Origin: Nocardioides sp.
Lineage (GTDB): Bacteria > Actinomycetota > Actinomycetes > Propionibacteriales > Nocardioidaceae
Assembly (NCBI GenBank): GCA_030452025.1
Contig: JAKDNC010000167.1
Coordinates: 1 to 7,531 of the forward strand
DNA: 7,531 bases
Direction of reading: 5' to 3'
Shown here: positions 1 to 6,378 of the stretch, one piece after another
How the letters are laid out: each line of letters starts with the position of its first letter
Numbering within the stretch: position 1 is the first letter of the stretch
The notes under the pieces: model-generated
The model's database searches: none
The model's input: the letters and a program-made list of their open reading frames with translations, nothing else
What the model was told of the DNA's origin: nothing
Program-made: the position numbers and the translations under genes

Positions 1-759
1 TTGCTCATCAACGCGGGCTACAGCGTGGAGAAGAAGCTTGTCACCAGCCGTGACATCTACATGAAGGACCAGTTCCCGGACAAGGTCGACGTCGCGCCTG
101 AGTACGTCGGCGGCGTGCTCGACTATCTCAGCACCGTGAACGACCCGGACGCCGAAACGATCACCACCAGCGATCTCGACGAGACGCTCACGGCCGGTGA
201 GCAGCTGATGAAGGAGAAGGGCATCGCCTTCCTGAACCCCGCCGAGGCGACCGACACGAATGCCTTCTTCGTGACGCAGGAGTACGCCGAGGACAACGAC
301 GTCTCGAAGCTCTCGGACCTGCGGGGCAAGAAGATCACCCTCGCCGGGCACGCCGACTGCGAAGCCCGGCTCGACTGTGCCAAGGGCCTCGAGAAGGTCT
401 ACGGGATCAAGCTCAAGGAGGTCCTCCCGCTCGGCTTCGCCAGCGATCAGACCTATCAGTCCGTGGCCGACGGCGAATCTCAGCTCGGCCTGACCAGCAC
501 CACCGACGGGACCCTCGAGGAGCAGGGTTTCGTCCTGCTGGAGGACGACAAGAGCGTCCAGCCGGTGCAGAACCTGGTCCCGGTCGTCAGCCAGAAGTTC
601 CTCGACGACCACACAGATGTGGTGGACGCCCTCAACCCGCTGATGGACAAGCTCACCACCGACGACCTGACCGAGCTCAACCGACGCGTCGGCGTCGAGC
701 GTGAGAAGGTCGAGGACGTCGCGCAGGACTACCTCACCGAGCAGAGCCTGCTCGGGTGA
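1..759 (+). CDS. Osmoprotectant (glycine betaine/choline-type) ABC transporter substrate-binding protein, 5' end missing
   Basis: The 252 visible residues are the C-terminal bulk of an OpuAC-fold solute-binding protein, which captures quaternary amines outside the membrane for an ABC importer. Supporting segments are VDVAPEYVGG (like the DxYPEYxG stretch of the ProX/OsmF family), a two-cysteine loop GHADCEARLDC followed by GLEKVYGIKL, then TSTTDGTLEEQGFVLLEDDK and NLVPVVS. The protein ends in a typical tail, LTTDDLTELNRRVGV and VEDVAQDYL. The signal peptide or lipobox and first lobe start lie upstream of the window, so the TTG at position 1 is probably not the true start. The other transporter subunits are not visible. 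The next gene begins 39 bp downstream on the same strand, but its function is unrelated, so any cotranscription would be read-through. Family assignment is firm; the exact ligand is not determined. Confidence 0.88.
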   Translation: MLINAGYSVEKKLVTSRDIYMKDQFPDKVDVAPEYVGGVLDYLSTVNDPDAETITTSDLDETLTAGEQLMKEKGIAFLNPAEATDTNAFFVTQEYAEDNDVSKLSDLRGKKITLAGHADCEARLDCAKGLEKVYGIKLKEVLPLGFASDQTYQSVADGESQLGLTSTTDGTLEEQGFVLLEDDKSVQPVQNLVPVVSQKFLDDHTDVVDALNPLMDKLTTDDLTELNRRVGVEREKVEDVAQDYLTEQSLLG

Positions 760-761
760 CT

Positions 762-773
762 GTCGGCGCCGAC
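762..773. other. Perfect 12-bp palindrome just after the transporter gene
   Basis: GTCGGCGCCGAC reads the same on both strands and starts 2 bp after the stop codon. A second small inverted pair, GACG-GCG-CGTC, overlaps it at 771-781. The whole gap to the next gene (760-798) is only 39 bp. It could be a weak GC-rich hairpin that attenuates transcription between two unrelated genes. There is no T-tract and the palindrome has no spacer for a loop, so it is not called a terminator. GC-rich palindromes also arise by chance in such a genome. Confidence 0.25.
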
Positions 774-788
774 GGCGCGTCGTCCTCC

Positions 789-795
789 GGGAGGG
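789..795 (+). promoter_or_regulatory. Ribosome binding site for the polyol-phosphate polymerase
   Basis: GGGAGGG lies 3 bp before the GTG at 799. It is the only purine-rich site near the candidate starts. The alternative in-frame ATG at 853 (residue 19) is preceded by CGGCCACCCTCATCG, which has no Shine-Dalgarno match. The spacing is short, so the start call is likely but not certain. Confidence 0.5.
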
Positions 796-798
796 CCC

Positions 799-3711
799 GT
801 GCTGGCTGATCGTGTACGACGTGCCGTGCGACGTCGTCGGCCACCCTCATCGATGTCGGTGGTGGTCACCCTCGGGCCGAGGCAGTCTCGCCATTTCACC
901 GAATGCCTCGACTCCTTGTCCGCGCAGAAGAAGCCAGCGACCGAGGTCCTGATCGCTCCTTGGGGTGGGGAGGCCGCCGAGCAGCACGGGGACGGTCTCC
1001 TCCCCGACTCACTGACGGCCAACGACGCCCGCAACCTCGGGGCCGCGGAGGCAACCGGCGAACTCGTGCTGTTCCTCGAGGCCGCGGAGGCACTGGCCCC
1101 GCGTGCGCTCGTGACGTTGGCGGGGGCGTGTGTCGGGGGAGTCGAGGTCGTTGCCGGGCCGGAAGGGGTGCTCGCCTCGAGACTGTGGAGGTCGACGGCG
1201 GTTCCACGCTTCGACTCCCGGCATGGCCGATTTCCGCACGCCGCCCTGACCGCGGCCGCCGATGCCGTCGTCCCTGGCCCCGTCGTCAAGAAGACGGGTC
1301 GTGGTTGGGCGACCCCACTGAACCAGGTTCCGCCCGCGGCGGCGGAGCTCGACGAGTTCAGCCAGCTCCTGGCCGACCTGTGCGAGCTCGACGCCCCGGC
1401 ATCGATGGTTGAGGTGTTGTCCGAGGTGTTGCCTGACTTCCTCGACGACCTCGAGCACGCCCCCGCGGCCGGACGCGAGCGGTTCGCGGTGGTCCTGGGC
1501 CGCTCCTTCCAGAGCCTGCCTCACGACCAGATGTTGGCGGTCCCCGTGGGGAACCGAATCCGTGGCTGGCTGGTCTCGGAGGGCCGTCAGGAGCAGATGA
1601 GCCGCCTGGCGGCCGAAGAGCTCCGGCCTCGCGGCCACTGGATCACCGCGGTCAGCGACGGACGGGTTCGCGCGGTTGGCGACTTCGACGGGATCCAAAT
1701 CCCCGATGAGTGGCGGGAGATCAGGGCAGACCTCACCGCCTCCCTCCGTTCCCTCAGGTTGGTGGGGGAGAGGGTCAGGCTCGGGATCTTCGCCGGTGTT
1801 CGATGGATCGACTCACTGGAGCATCCCCCCGCGCTGTCCGGGCGTATGGTCCACGAGGAGACCGGTGAGACCCACGACGTCGAGGTCGTGCCACGTCGTG
1901 AGGACTGGGCCTCCGACAGATACTTCGCGCAGCGTCATCAGAGCCACTTGAACTCCTCATTCGAGGTGTCGTTCGACGCCTCGGCGCTGCGCCGTCCGGG
2001 CTCCTGGCGACTGGAGCTCCAGGTCGTGTCCGGTGGGGTCACGGCGACCGGACCCGTGCTGGACTGGGATCCGCACTCGTCCGCCGGGGCTCTCGATGCC
2101 GGCCCGGGCCTCCGGGCGGTGATCGATCGCTCAAGCGGGCTCCGGTTCGTCGCGAGTGAGCCGTCCCAGCCCCCGGACCCGTCCTCAGTGGACCCGCGCC
2201 TGAGCGAGATCGATCTCGGCGCAACGATGCGGCTCCATGGCACGTCTGGTCACCCATTCACCCTTGAGCTCATCCATCCCGAGTGGCGGATTCCCGTGGA
2301 CGTCGCCTGGGATGAGGGGGAGTTCACGGTGGAGGTGACCCTGCGCTACGACCCCTGGGGCTTTGGCGCACGCGCGCTGCCCGTCGGCCGATGGCGGCTG
2401 AAATGGTCGACCCCCGACTCCTCGGGCGACGTACTCCTGTCTCCGGCGCTCGTGGCGCTGACGCCGAGAGAGGCACTGACGGCGGAGCACCGGATCTCCC
2501 TGATGCGTGGTGTGCGCAACCAGGTCCTGATCCAGCTGGCGGCACCGCTGGCTGACGACGAGCGCAGCGTGTGGGCCCAGTCCAGCATGCGGTCGAGATG
2601 CCTCAACAGCAGCTCCCAAGTGGATCCGGGTCTGGCGGTGTTCGTCTCCTATGCCGGCACGAACACCACCGACAGCCCCCGAAGCATCTATGAGGACCTG
2701 CGCCGCCGGCGTCCGGAACTGGGATACCGGTGGATGGTGGCAACCGCAGGCACGCCCGTCCCGGAGGGCGCGCAGCCGCTCCTGATGCGCAGCCAGGAGT
2801 GGTACGACGCGCTGGCCACGGCCCGGTTGATCGTCACCAACATCGAGATGGACCCGTTCTTCCGGCGCCGTCCGGGGCAGACGGTGGTGCAGACCTTCCA
2901 TGGCTATCCGTCCAAGAGCATGGGCCTGCACGAGTGGCGGGCCAAGAACTTCCCGCCGATGGCGATCGAGGAGAAGCTGCGGGGAACGGCCGGGAACTGG
3001 TCCGTTGCGCTGACCCCCACACGAGCGATGGACCGGCACTATCGCGAGCAGTACGACTACGACGGCCCGATTCTCAACCGTGGCTACCCCCGTGACGACG
3101 TCCTGGTCAACGACCAGTCCGCCGAGCTTCGCGGGCTTGCTCGTGAACGGCTCGGGCTGACGCCGGAGCAGACTGCGATCCTGTATGCACCCACCTGGCG
3201 CGAGGAGGAAGCCACCGGGATCCGCTCCGCGAAGCTGTCCAACCTCCTGGACATCGAAGAATGCGTGGCGGGACTCAACGACGATCACGTGCTGTTGCTG
3301 CGGGGGCACCGATTTCACCCGTCCTCGAGGGAGGGGGTGGCCCGAGTGCTGGACGTCTCGTCCTATCCAGAGATCAACGACCTGATCCTGGCCGCTGACG
3401 TCGCGGTCCTCGACTACTCGTCGCTTCGCTTCGACTTCGCACTGACGCGAAAGCCGATGGTCTTTTTGGTTCCCGACCTCGGCCACTACGCCGACGAGGG
3501 ACGGGGGTTCCTCTTTCCCTTCACCGACTCGGCCCCCGGACCGCTCCTGTCGAGTACGAGGGAGGTGGTCGAGGCAGTGCGGGACCTGCCCAGCCTCACC
3601 GAGTCGTACGCCGACGAGATCGAGGCATTCAATGCGACCTACCACGCAGACCAGGACGGGTGCGCCACGTCGCGGGTCGTCGACTGGATCGAGTCAGACC
3701 TCGTCGAGTGA
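799..3711 (+). CDS. CDP-glycerol/CDP-ribitol polyol-phosphate transferase (TagF/TarL family) with degenerate GT-A N-terminus
   Basis: A 970-residue predicted peripheral membrane enzyme that transfers polyol phosphate from a CDP-activated donor to build teichoic-acid-like or capsular polymer. The C-terminal catalytic domain spans about residues 610-960. Its family motifs are QTFHGYPSK (698-706; His701 as the likely catalytic base), ILYAPTWR (794-801), LRGHRFH (834-840; His837 and Arg835) and YPEINDLILAAD...LDYSS..FD (856-879; donor-phosphate binding). Residues about 20-115 resemble a family-2 glycosyltransferase start (SVVVTLG, FTECLDSLSAQ, ARNLGAAEATGE), but the DDGS and DxD metal motifs are replaced. 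Residues 180-290 are helical. Residues 290-430 and 440-565 are beta-rich and look like a pair. The N-terminus is strongly basic (RVRRAVRRRR). The GTG at 799 was chosen for its ribosome site. The neighbouring fused enzyme predicts CDP-ribitol as donor, so TarL-like activity is more likely than glycerol phosphate transfer; this is inference. Confidence 0.88.
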   Translation: MLADRVRRAVRRRRPPSSMSVVVTLGPRQSRHFTECLDSLSAQKKPATEVLIAPWGGEAAEQHGDGLLPDSLTANDARNLGAAEATGELVLFLEAAEALAPRALVTLAGACVGGVEVVAGPEGVLASRLWRSTAVPRFDSRHGRFPHAALTAAADAVVPGPVVKKTGRGWATPLNQVPPAAAELDEFSQLLADLCELDAPASMVEVLSEVLPDFLDDLEHAPAAGRERFAVVLGRSFQSLPHDQMLAVPVGNRIRGWLVSEGRQEQMSRLAAEELRPRGHWITAVSDGRVRAVGDFDGIQIPDEWREIRADLTASLRSLRLVGERVRLGIFAGVRWIDSLEHPPALSGRMVHEETGETHDVEVVPRREDWASDRYFAQRHQSHLNSSFEVSFDASALRRPGSWRLELQVVSGGVTATGPVLDWDPHSSAGALDAGPGLRAVIDRSSGLRFVASEPSQPPDPSSVDPRLSEIDLGATMRLHGTSGHPFTLELIHPEWRIPVDVAWDEGEFTVEVTLRYDPWGFGARALPVGRWRLKWSTPDSSGDVLLSPALVALTPREALTAEHRISLMRGVRNQVLIQLAAPLADDERSVWAQSSMRSRCLNSSSQVDPGLAVFVSYAGTNTTDSPRSIYEDLRRRRPELGYRWMVATAGTPVPEGAQPLLMRSQEWYDALATARLIVTNIEMDPFFRRRPGQTVVQTFHGYPSKSMGLHEWRAKNFPPMAIEEKLRGTAGNWSVALTPTRAMDRHYREQYDYDGPILNRGYPRDDVLVNDQSAELRGLARERLGLTPEQTAILYAPTWREEEATGIRSAKLSNLLDIEECVAGLNDDHVLLLRGHRFHPSSREGVARVLDVSSYPEINDLILAADVAVLDYSSLRFDFALTRKPMVFLVPDLGHYADEGRGFLFPFTDSAPGPLLSSTREVVEAVRDLPSLTESYADEIEAFNATYHADQDGCATSRVVDWIESDLVE

Positions 3712-5103
3712 GGACAGCGGGTCTGACTTGCGAACGTCGATGACATGGCCGGTCTGGCGGCCCAGCAGCACGTCGAGAGATGCACGCGCCACGACCTCCG
3801 ACTCCAGCAGGGTCGCCGGGTCTTCTTCCCCGAAGGCCCGGGTGCGCATCGGCGTGCCCGTCCGTTCCGGGTTGATGCAGTTGACGCGGACCTGCCCGGA
3901 CCATTCGTCGGCCAGGGCCTGGGTCAGGTTGACCACAGCCGCCTTGGCGGAGGAGTAGAGCGAGTACCCGCTGCGTCCGCGGGTGTAGGAGGACGAGGTG
4001 AAAAGAAGCAGCGAACCTTCGGTCGCGGCCAGATGAGTGCGGAACTCCTGGGCGATGAGGATCGGGGCGAGGTAGTTGATCTCGGTTGCTGCGTAGATCG
4101 TCTCCTCGGAGGACTCGGCGAGAGTGCCCCGGGGCAGAACGCCTGCGGTGTTGACCACGAAGTCCACCTTGCCGTCGCTCTCGAGGACCTGCCGGCAGGC
4201 GGCGGCGATGTCTTCTCGGCGCTCCACGTGCGTGCGGGTCCCGGAGCGGCTGAACGAGTGGACCTGGCACCCGTACGACTGGGCCAACGTCACGATGTCG
4301 TTGCCGATGCCGTAAGACCCGCCGAAGACCACCATGGTGCGTCCCGACAGCGCGGCGCGGTACTCCTCCTCGGTCCTGGCCTCGGGGCTGTTGACCGAGG
4401 TGAGCTGGAACAGTTTGTCGGCGATGTAGACGTCGATGGGCTCGGTGACCTTCATGTTCCGGTCGTCCCCTCGCACGATGCCGATCGGGACGTCCGGGGA
4501 GTATCGCAGCACCACCGTGCAGTCGTCGGTTGCCTCGAAGTTCGGGTCCTTGCCCGCCTCCTGGTAGGCATGCCGAATGGTGGAGGCCTTGAAGCACTGC
4601 GGGGTCTGACCGCGACGGAGACGGTTGCGACGCGGAATGCTCTCGATCGTGCCGTCGTCTCCGAGCGAGACGATGGTGTCGGCCGAGGGGATCGCCGTGT
4701 CGACCGCGTCATAGACGTCGAGCGCCTGAAAGCAGTCGGTGATAATTCGTTCAGTCACCATCGGACGAACCGCGTCATGGAAGAGGAGATTGGCCTCGGC
4801 GTCCTCGACGGCGCGGATCGCGCGAAGCGTCGTCTCGTTTCGGGTGGCGGCTCCTTCGAGAACCTGCGAGACCTTCTTGTACCCACCCTTGCGGATGATC
4901 TCGTGCACGGCGTCGAGGTGTCCCTGGGCCATCAGCACGATGATCTCGTCGACCATCGGGTGTGAGTCGAGCGCGGCCAGGGTGTGCTCCATGATCGGCC
5001 GGCCGGCGATCTTGATCAGCTGCTTGGGGATGTCGAGGCCGACGCGTGCACCGACTCCACCGGCCAGCAGGACGGCGATGTTCTTGAGTGGTCGGTCGGT
5101 CAC
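3694..5103 (-). CDS. Bifunctional cytidylyltransferase / short-chain dehydrogenase, predicted CDP-ribitol synthase (Acs1/Bcs1 type)
   Basis: A 469-residue cytosolic fusion predicted to reduce ribulose 5-phosphate to ribitol 5-phosphate with NADPH and then couple it to CMP, giving CDP-ribitol. The N-terminal IspD/TarI-like domain (about 7-235) has the CTP-binding segment VLLAGGVGARVGLDIPKQL (11-29), EGAATRNET (83-91), FHDAVRP (108-114), the QTPQCF strand, and NMKVTEPID near its end. The C-terminal SDR domain (about 255-450) has the nucleotide loop GGSYGIG (261-267), NTAG (318-321), a serine cluster near 370-372 and the catalytic pair Tyr383/Lys387 in YSSAK, followed by NPERTGTPM. The same two-domain order is known from Haemophilus capsule enzymes; the Gram-positive TarJ reductase belongs to another family. 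The GTG at 5103 is preferred because GAGGAG precedes it; the open extension to the ATG at 5187 looks non-conserved. The 3' end overlaps the polymerase by 18 bp tail to tail. A plain MEP-pathway IspD is unlikely given the fusion. Confidence 0.88.
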   Translation of the reverse strand: MTDRPLKNIAVLLAGGVGARVGLDIPKQLIKIAGRPIMEHTLAALDSHPMVDEIIVLMAQGHLDAVHEIIRKGGYKKVSQVLEGAATRNETTLRAIRAVEDAEANLLFHDAVRPMVTERIITDCFQALDVYDAVDTAIPSADTIVSLGDDGTIESIPRRNRLRRGQTPQCFKASTIRHAYQEAGKDPNFEATDDCTVVLRYSPDVPIGIVRGDDRNMKVTEPIDVYIADKLFQLTSVNSPEARTEEEYRAALSGRTMVVFGGSYGIGNDIVTLAQSYGCQVHSFSRSGTRTHVERREDIAAACRQVLESDGKVDFVVNTAGVLPRGTLAESSEETIYAATEINYLAPILIAQEFRTHLAATEGSLLLFTSSSYTRGRSGYSLYSSAKAAVVNLTQALADEWSGQVRVNCINPERTGTPMRTRAFGEEDPATLLESEVVARASLDVLLGRQTGHVIDVRKSDPLSSLDEV

Positions 5104-5107
5104 GGTG

Positions 5108-5113
5108 CTCCTC
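5108..5113 (-). promoter_or_regulatory. Ribosome binding site deciding the GTG start of the CDP-ribitol synthase
   Basis: On the minus strand GAGGAG is followed by CACC and then GTG (5103-5101). This gives a 4-bp spacing and places the start exactly at the beginning of the conserved cytidylyltransferase fold. Confidence 0.6.
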
Positions 5114-5187
5114 GTGGTGGACTGCGGAATGTGCCGGATGCGCTGGAGGCACCGCAGGAAGCATAGTGGGCGACCATCTCGGCCCAT

Positions 5188-5211
5188 GCGTAGGATGGTG
5201 CGGCCCTACGC
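5188..5211. repeat. 7-bp inverted repeat GCGTAGG-N10-CCTACGC upstream of the sulfotransferase
   Basis: GCGTAGG at 5188-5194 is mirrored exactly by CCTACGC at 5205-5211, with a 10-bp spacer. The right arm ends 8 bp before the ribosome site of the sulfotransferase gene, and the left arm overlaps the TAGGAT hexamer. It could be a dyad operator (arm centres 17 bp apart) or, if transcription starts further left, a 5'-UTR hairpin. No regulator gene is visible in the window. Confidence 0.4.
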
Positions 5212-5230
5212 TGTCACCCGGAAGGACCCC

Positions 5231-6316
5231 ATGTCCTCAGACATCCCGATGGATCCCTCGTTGGTGCTCATCACGGGAGCAGGCCGTAGCGGCACGAGCA
5301 CCATGGCGGGCACGCTGTTCAGACTCGGGTACCACGTTCCTGAGCCCTACATGCAGGGGAACGAGTCGAATCCGCGTGGCTTCTACGAGTCCTGGTGGCC
5401 GGTCCGTTTCCACAAGCGTCTCATCGCTCGGGCGAACGTCGAGCAGACCGACGGCCGGCCCGAGGCCGTTGATCTCGTCCGCGAGGTGGTCGACGGCGAT
5501 GCGAGGGCTGAGCTTTCTCAGTGGCTCAGTGAGGTGACCAGTGCCAGCGATCGGGTGGTGGTCAAGGACCCACGCGCGGTGTGGGCCTCGTGGCTGTGGT
5601 CCGAGCTTGCCGGAGAAGCGGGAGTGAACCTCACATTCCTCACCATGCTCCGGCACCCCGCGGAGGTCATCGGCAGCCGAAACACCTACTACGCGGACTA
5701 TCGCTCCTGGATGGCTGCGCGTGACTTCGCGACGATGAACCTGTGCGGCTGGATCAACGGGAACTTGATCGTGGAGCGGCAGACGCGCGATCAGCCACGG
5801 TCGTTCGTGCTCTACGACGACCTGTTGGTTGACTGGAGGAAGCAGGCCGAGAAGCTGGCTGCCGAGATCGCCGTCGCTGCCGACCTGAGCGCGGAGCCAG
5901 CTTCACTCGTGGACGACTTCATCGAGCCGTCCCTGCGACGTCATGAACCCGACTGGGGCGAGCTGGAGATCCCGGTGTCTCTCCGTGAGATCGCCGAGGA
6001 GGTCTTCGATGCGTTCGTCAGGCTCTCTGCCGCGGCTGGGCACGACGAAGACATCCATGCGGAGATCGATGAGATCGCCGCACGCTACCAGCGCCTCTAC
6101 GCCGACTCCGCGGCCATAGCCCAGGATGCCGCATCGGCCCGCGCCAGGGTCGCGAAAGCGGAGGGGGCGAGGAAGGCACGCAAGCGGGCACAGCAGAAGC
6201 AAGCGGGCACAGCCGGTGCGAGTGCGCAGCCTGTGTCGATGCCGCGCGCATTGGCTCGCACAGCGATGCAGCACTCGGCGCTGCTGCGTCGAATGAGGGA
6301 AGGCGTGCGACGCTGA
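5231..6316 (+). CDS. Sulfotransferase family protein (PAPS-dependent type) with C-terminal basic helix
   Basis: A 361-residue protein expected to transfer sulfate from 3'-phosphoadenylyl sulfate to a hydroxyl or amine, here probably on a surface glycan (inferred from neighbours). The 5'-phosphosulfate-binding loop is clear at the N-terminus: LITGAGRSGTSTMAGTLF (13-30, Arg19 to Ser23). The KDPR stretch (112-115), LRHPAEVIGSRNTYY (140-154) as the 3'-phosphate-binding region, and LYDDLLVDW complete the family pattern. From about residue 275 the chain becomes a helical, Ala/Arg/Lys-rich region ending in ALLRRMREGVRR, which is not part of the catalytic fold and may contact membrane or partner proteins. 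The ATG at 5231 follows GGAAGGA with 4 bp spacing; Met7 is a weaker alternative. The gene is divergent from the CDP-ribitol synthase and is probably cotranscribed with the next gene. No signal peptide is visible, so it should be cytoplasmic. The acceptor is unknown. Confidence 0.85.
   Translation: MSSDIPMDPSLVLITGAGRSGTSTMAGTLFRLGYHVPEPYMQGNESNPRGFYESWWPVRFHKRLIARANVEQTDGRPEAVDLVREVVDGDARAELSQWLSEVTSASDRVVVKDPRAVWASWLWSELAGEAGVNLTFLTMLRHPAEVIGSRNTYYADYRSWMAARDFATMNLCGWINGNLIVERQTRDQPRSFVLYDDLLVDWRKQAEKLAAEIAVAADLSAEPASLVDDFIEPSLRRHEPDWGELEIPVSLREIAEEVFDAFVRLSAAAGHDEDIHAEIDEIAARYQRLYADSAAIAQDAASARARVAKAEGARKARKRAQQKQAGTAGASAQPVSMPRALARTAMQHSALLRRMREGVRR
6181..6213. repeat. 14-bp direct repeat inside the sulfotransferase tail
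   Basis: CAAGCGGGCACAGC occurs at 6181-6194 and again at 6200-6213. The 19-bp offset is not a multiple of three, so the two copies encode different residues (KRAQQ versus QAGTAG). It lies in the low-complexity, probably unconstrained linker before the basic terminal helix. A local duplication is the simplest explanation. Confidence 0.6.
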
Positions 6317-6326
6317 GCCGCGAAGC

Positions 6327-6336
6327 GGGGGAGGAG
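6327..6336 (+). promoter_or_regulatory. Strong Shine-Dalgarno sequence without a standard start codon at the right distance
   Basis: GGGGGAGGAG is the best ribosome-site match in this part of the window, 11 bp after the sulfotransferase stop. No ATG, GTG or TTG in the reading frame of the downstream gene lies within 5-12 bp. The in-frame codons at suitable distance are ATC at 6340 (3 bp) and ATC at 6343 (6 bp). The first standard in-frame start is the GTG at 6379, 42 bp away. Confidence 0.45.
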
Positions 6337-6378
6337 CAGATCATCCCTGACGGCAGGCCGGAGCCGGCCGTCGTCGCG

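Larger units (their letters stand above)
5104..5230. promoter_or_regulatory. Divergent intergenic region with weak candidate promoters for both directions
   Basis: These 127 bp separate the GTG of the CDP-ribitol synthase (leftward) from the ATG of the sulfotransferase (rightward), so promoters for both are expected here. Toward the synthase, TATGCT on the minus strand (5165-5160) resembles an actinobacterial -10 box. Toward the sulfotransferase, TAGGAT (5191-5196) is the best -10-like hexamer. Neither has a convincing -35 partner, so both are tentative. The region also carries an inverted repeat (5188-5211). The rightward ribosome site GGAAGGA lies at 5220-5226. Confidence 0.4.

Noticed and set aside
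1..3. TTG at the first base as the real start of the binding protein
   Set aside because: The protein would lack its signal sequence and the start of the binding fold; the gene simply runs in from outside the window.
760..798. Rho-independent terminator after the transporter gene
   Set aside because: The palindrome has no loop and no T-tract follows, so it is kept only as a palindrome.
2185..3645. Long open frame (486 codons) on the minus strand inside the polymerase gene
   Set aside because: It is antisense to well-supported catalytic motifs, is rich in Arg, Gly, Val and His with no recognisable domain, and is expected in high-GC DNA.
3629..4597. Open frame of 322 codons on the minus strand in another frame of the synthase
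   Set aside because: Arg/Gly/Pro-rich frame shadow of the real gene with no motifs.
3745..4965. Long open frame (406 codons) on the plus strand opposite the CDP-ribitol synthase
   Set aside because: The minus strand encodes clear cytidylyltransferase and SDR motifs; the plus-strand product shows no family pattern.
5104..5187. 28-residue N-terminal extension of the CDP-ribitol synthase from the ATG at 5187
   Set aside because: The extension is unlike the family N-terminus, and GAGGAG is positioned for the GTG at 5103.
4739..5230. N-terminal extension of the sulfotransferase into the divergent gene
   Set aside because: It would overlap the cytidylyltransferase coding region antisense; the ATG at 5231 has a ribosome site and precedes the PAPS-binding loop directly.
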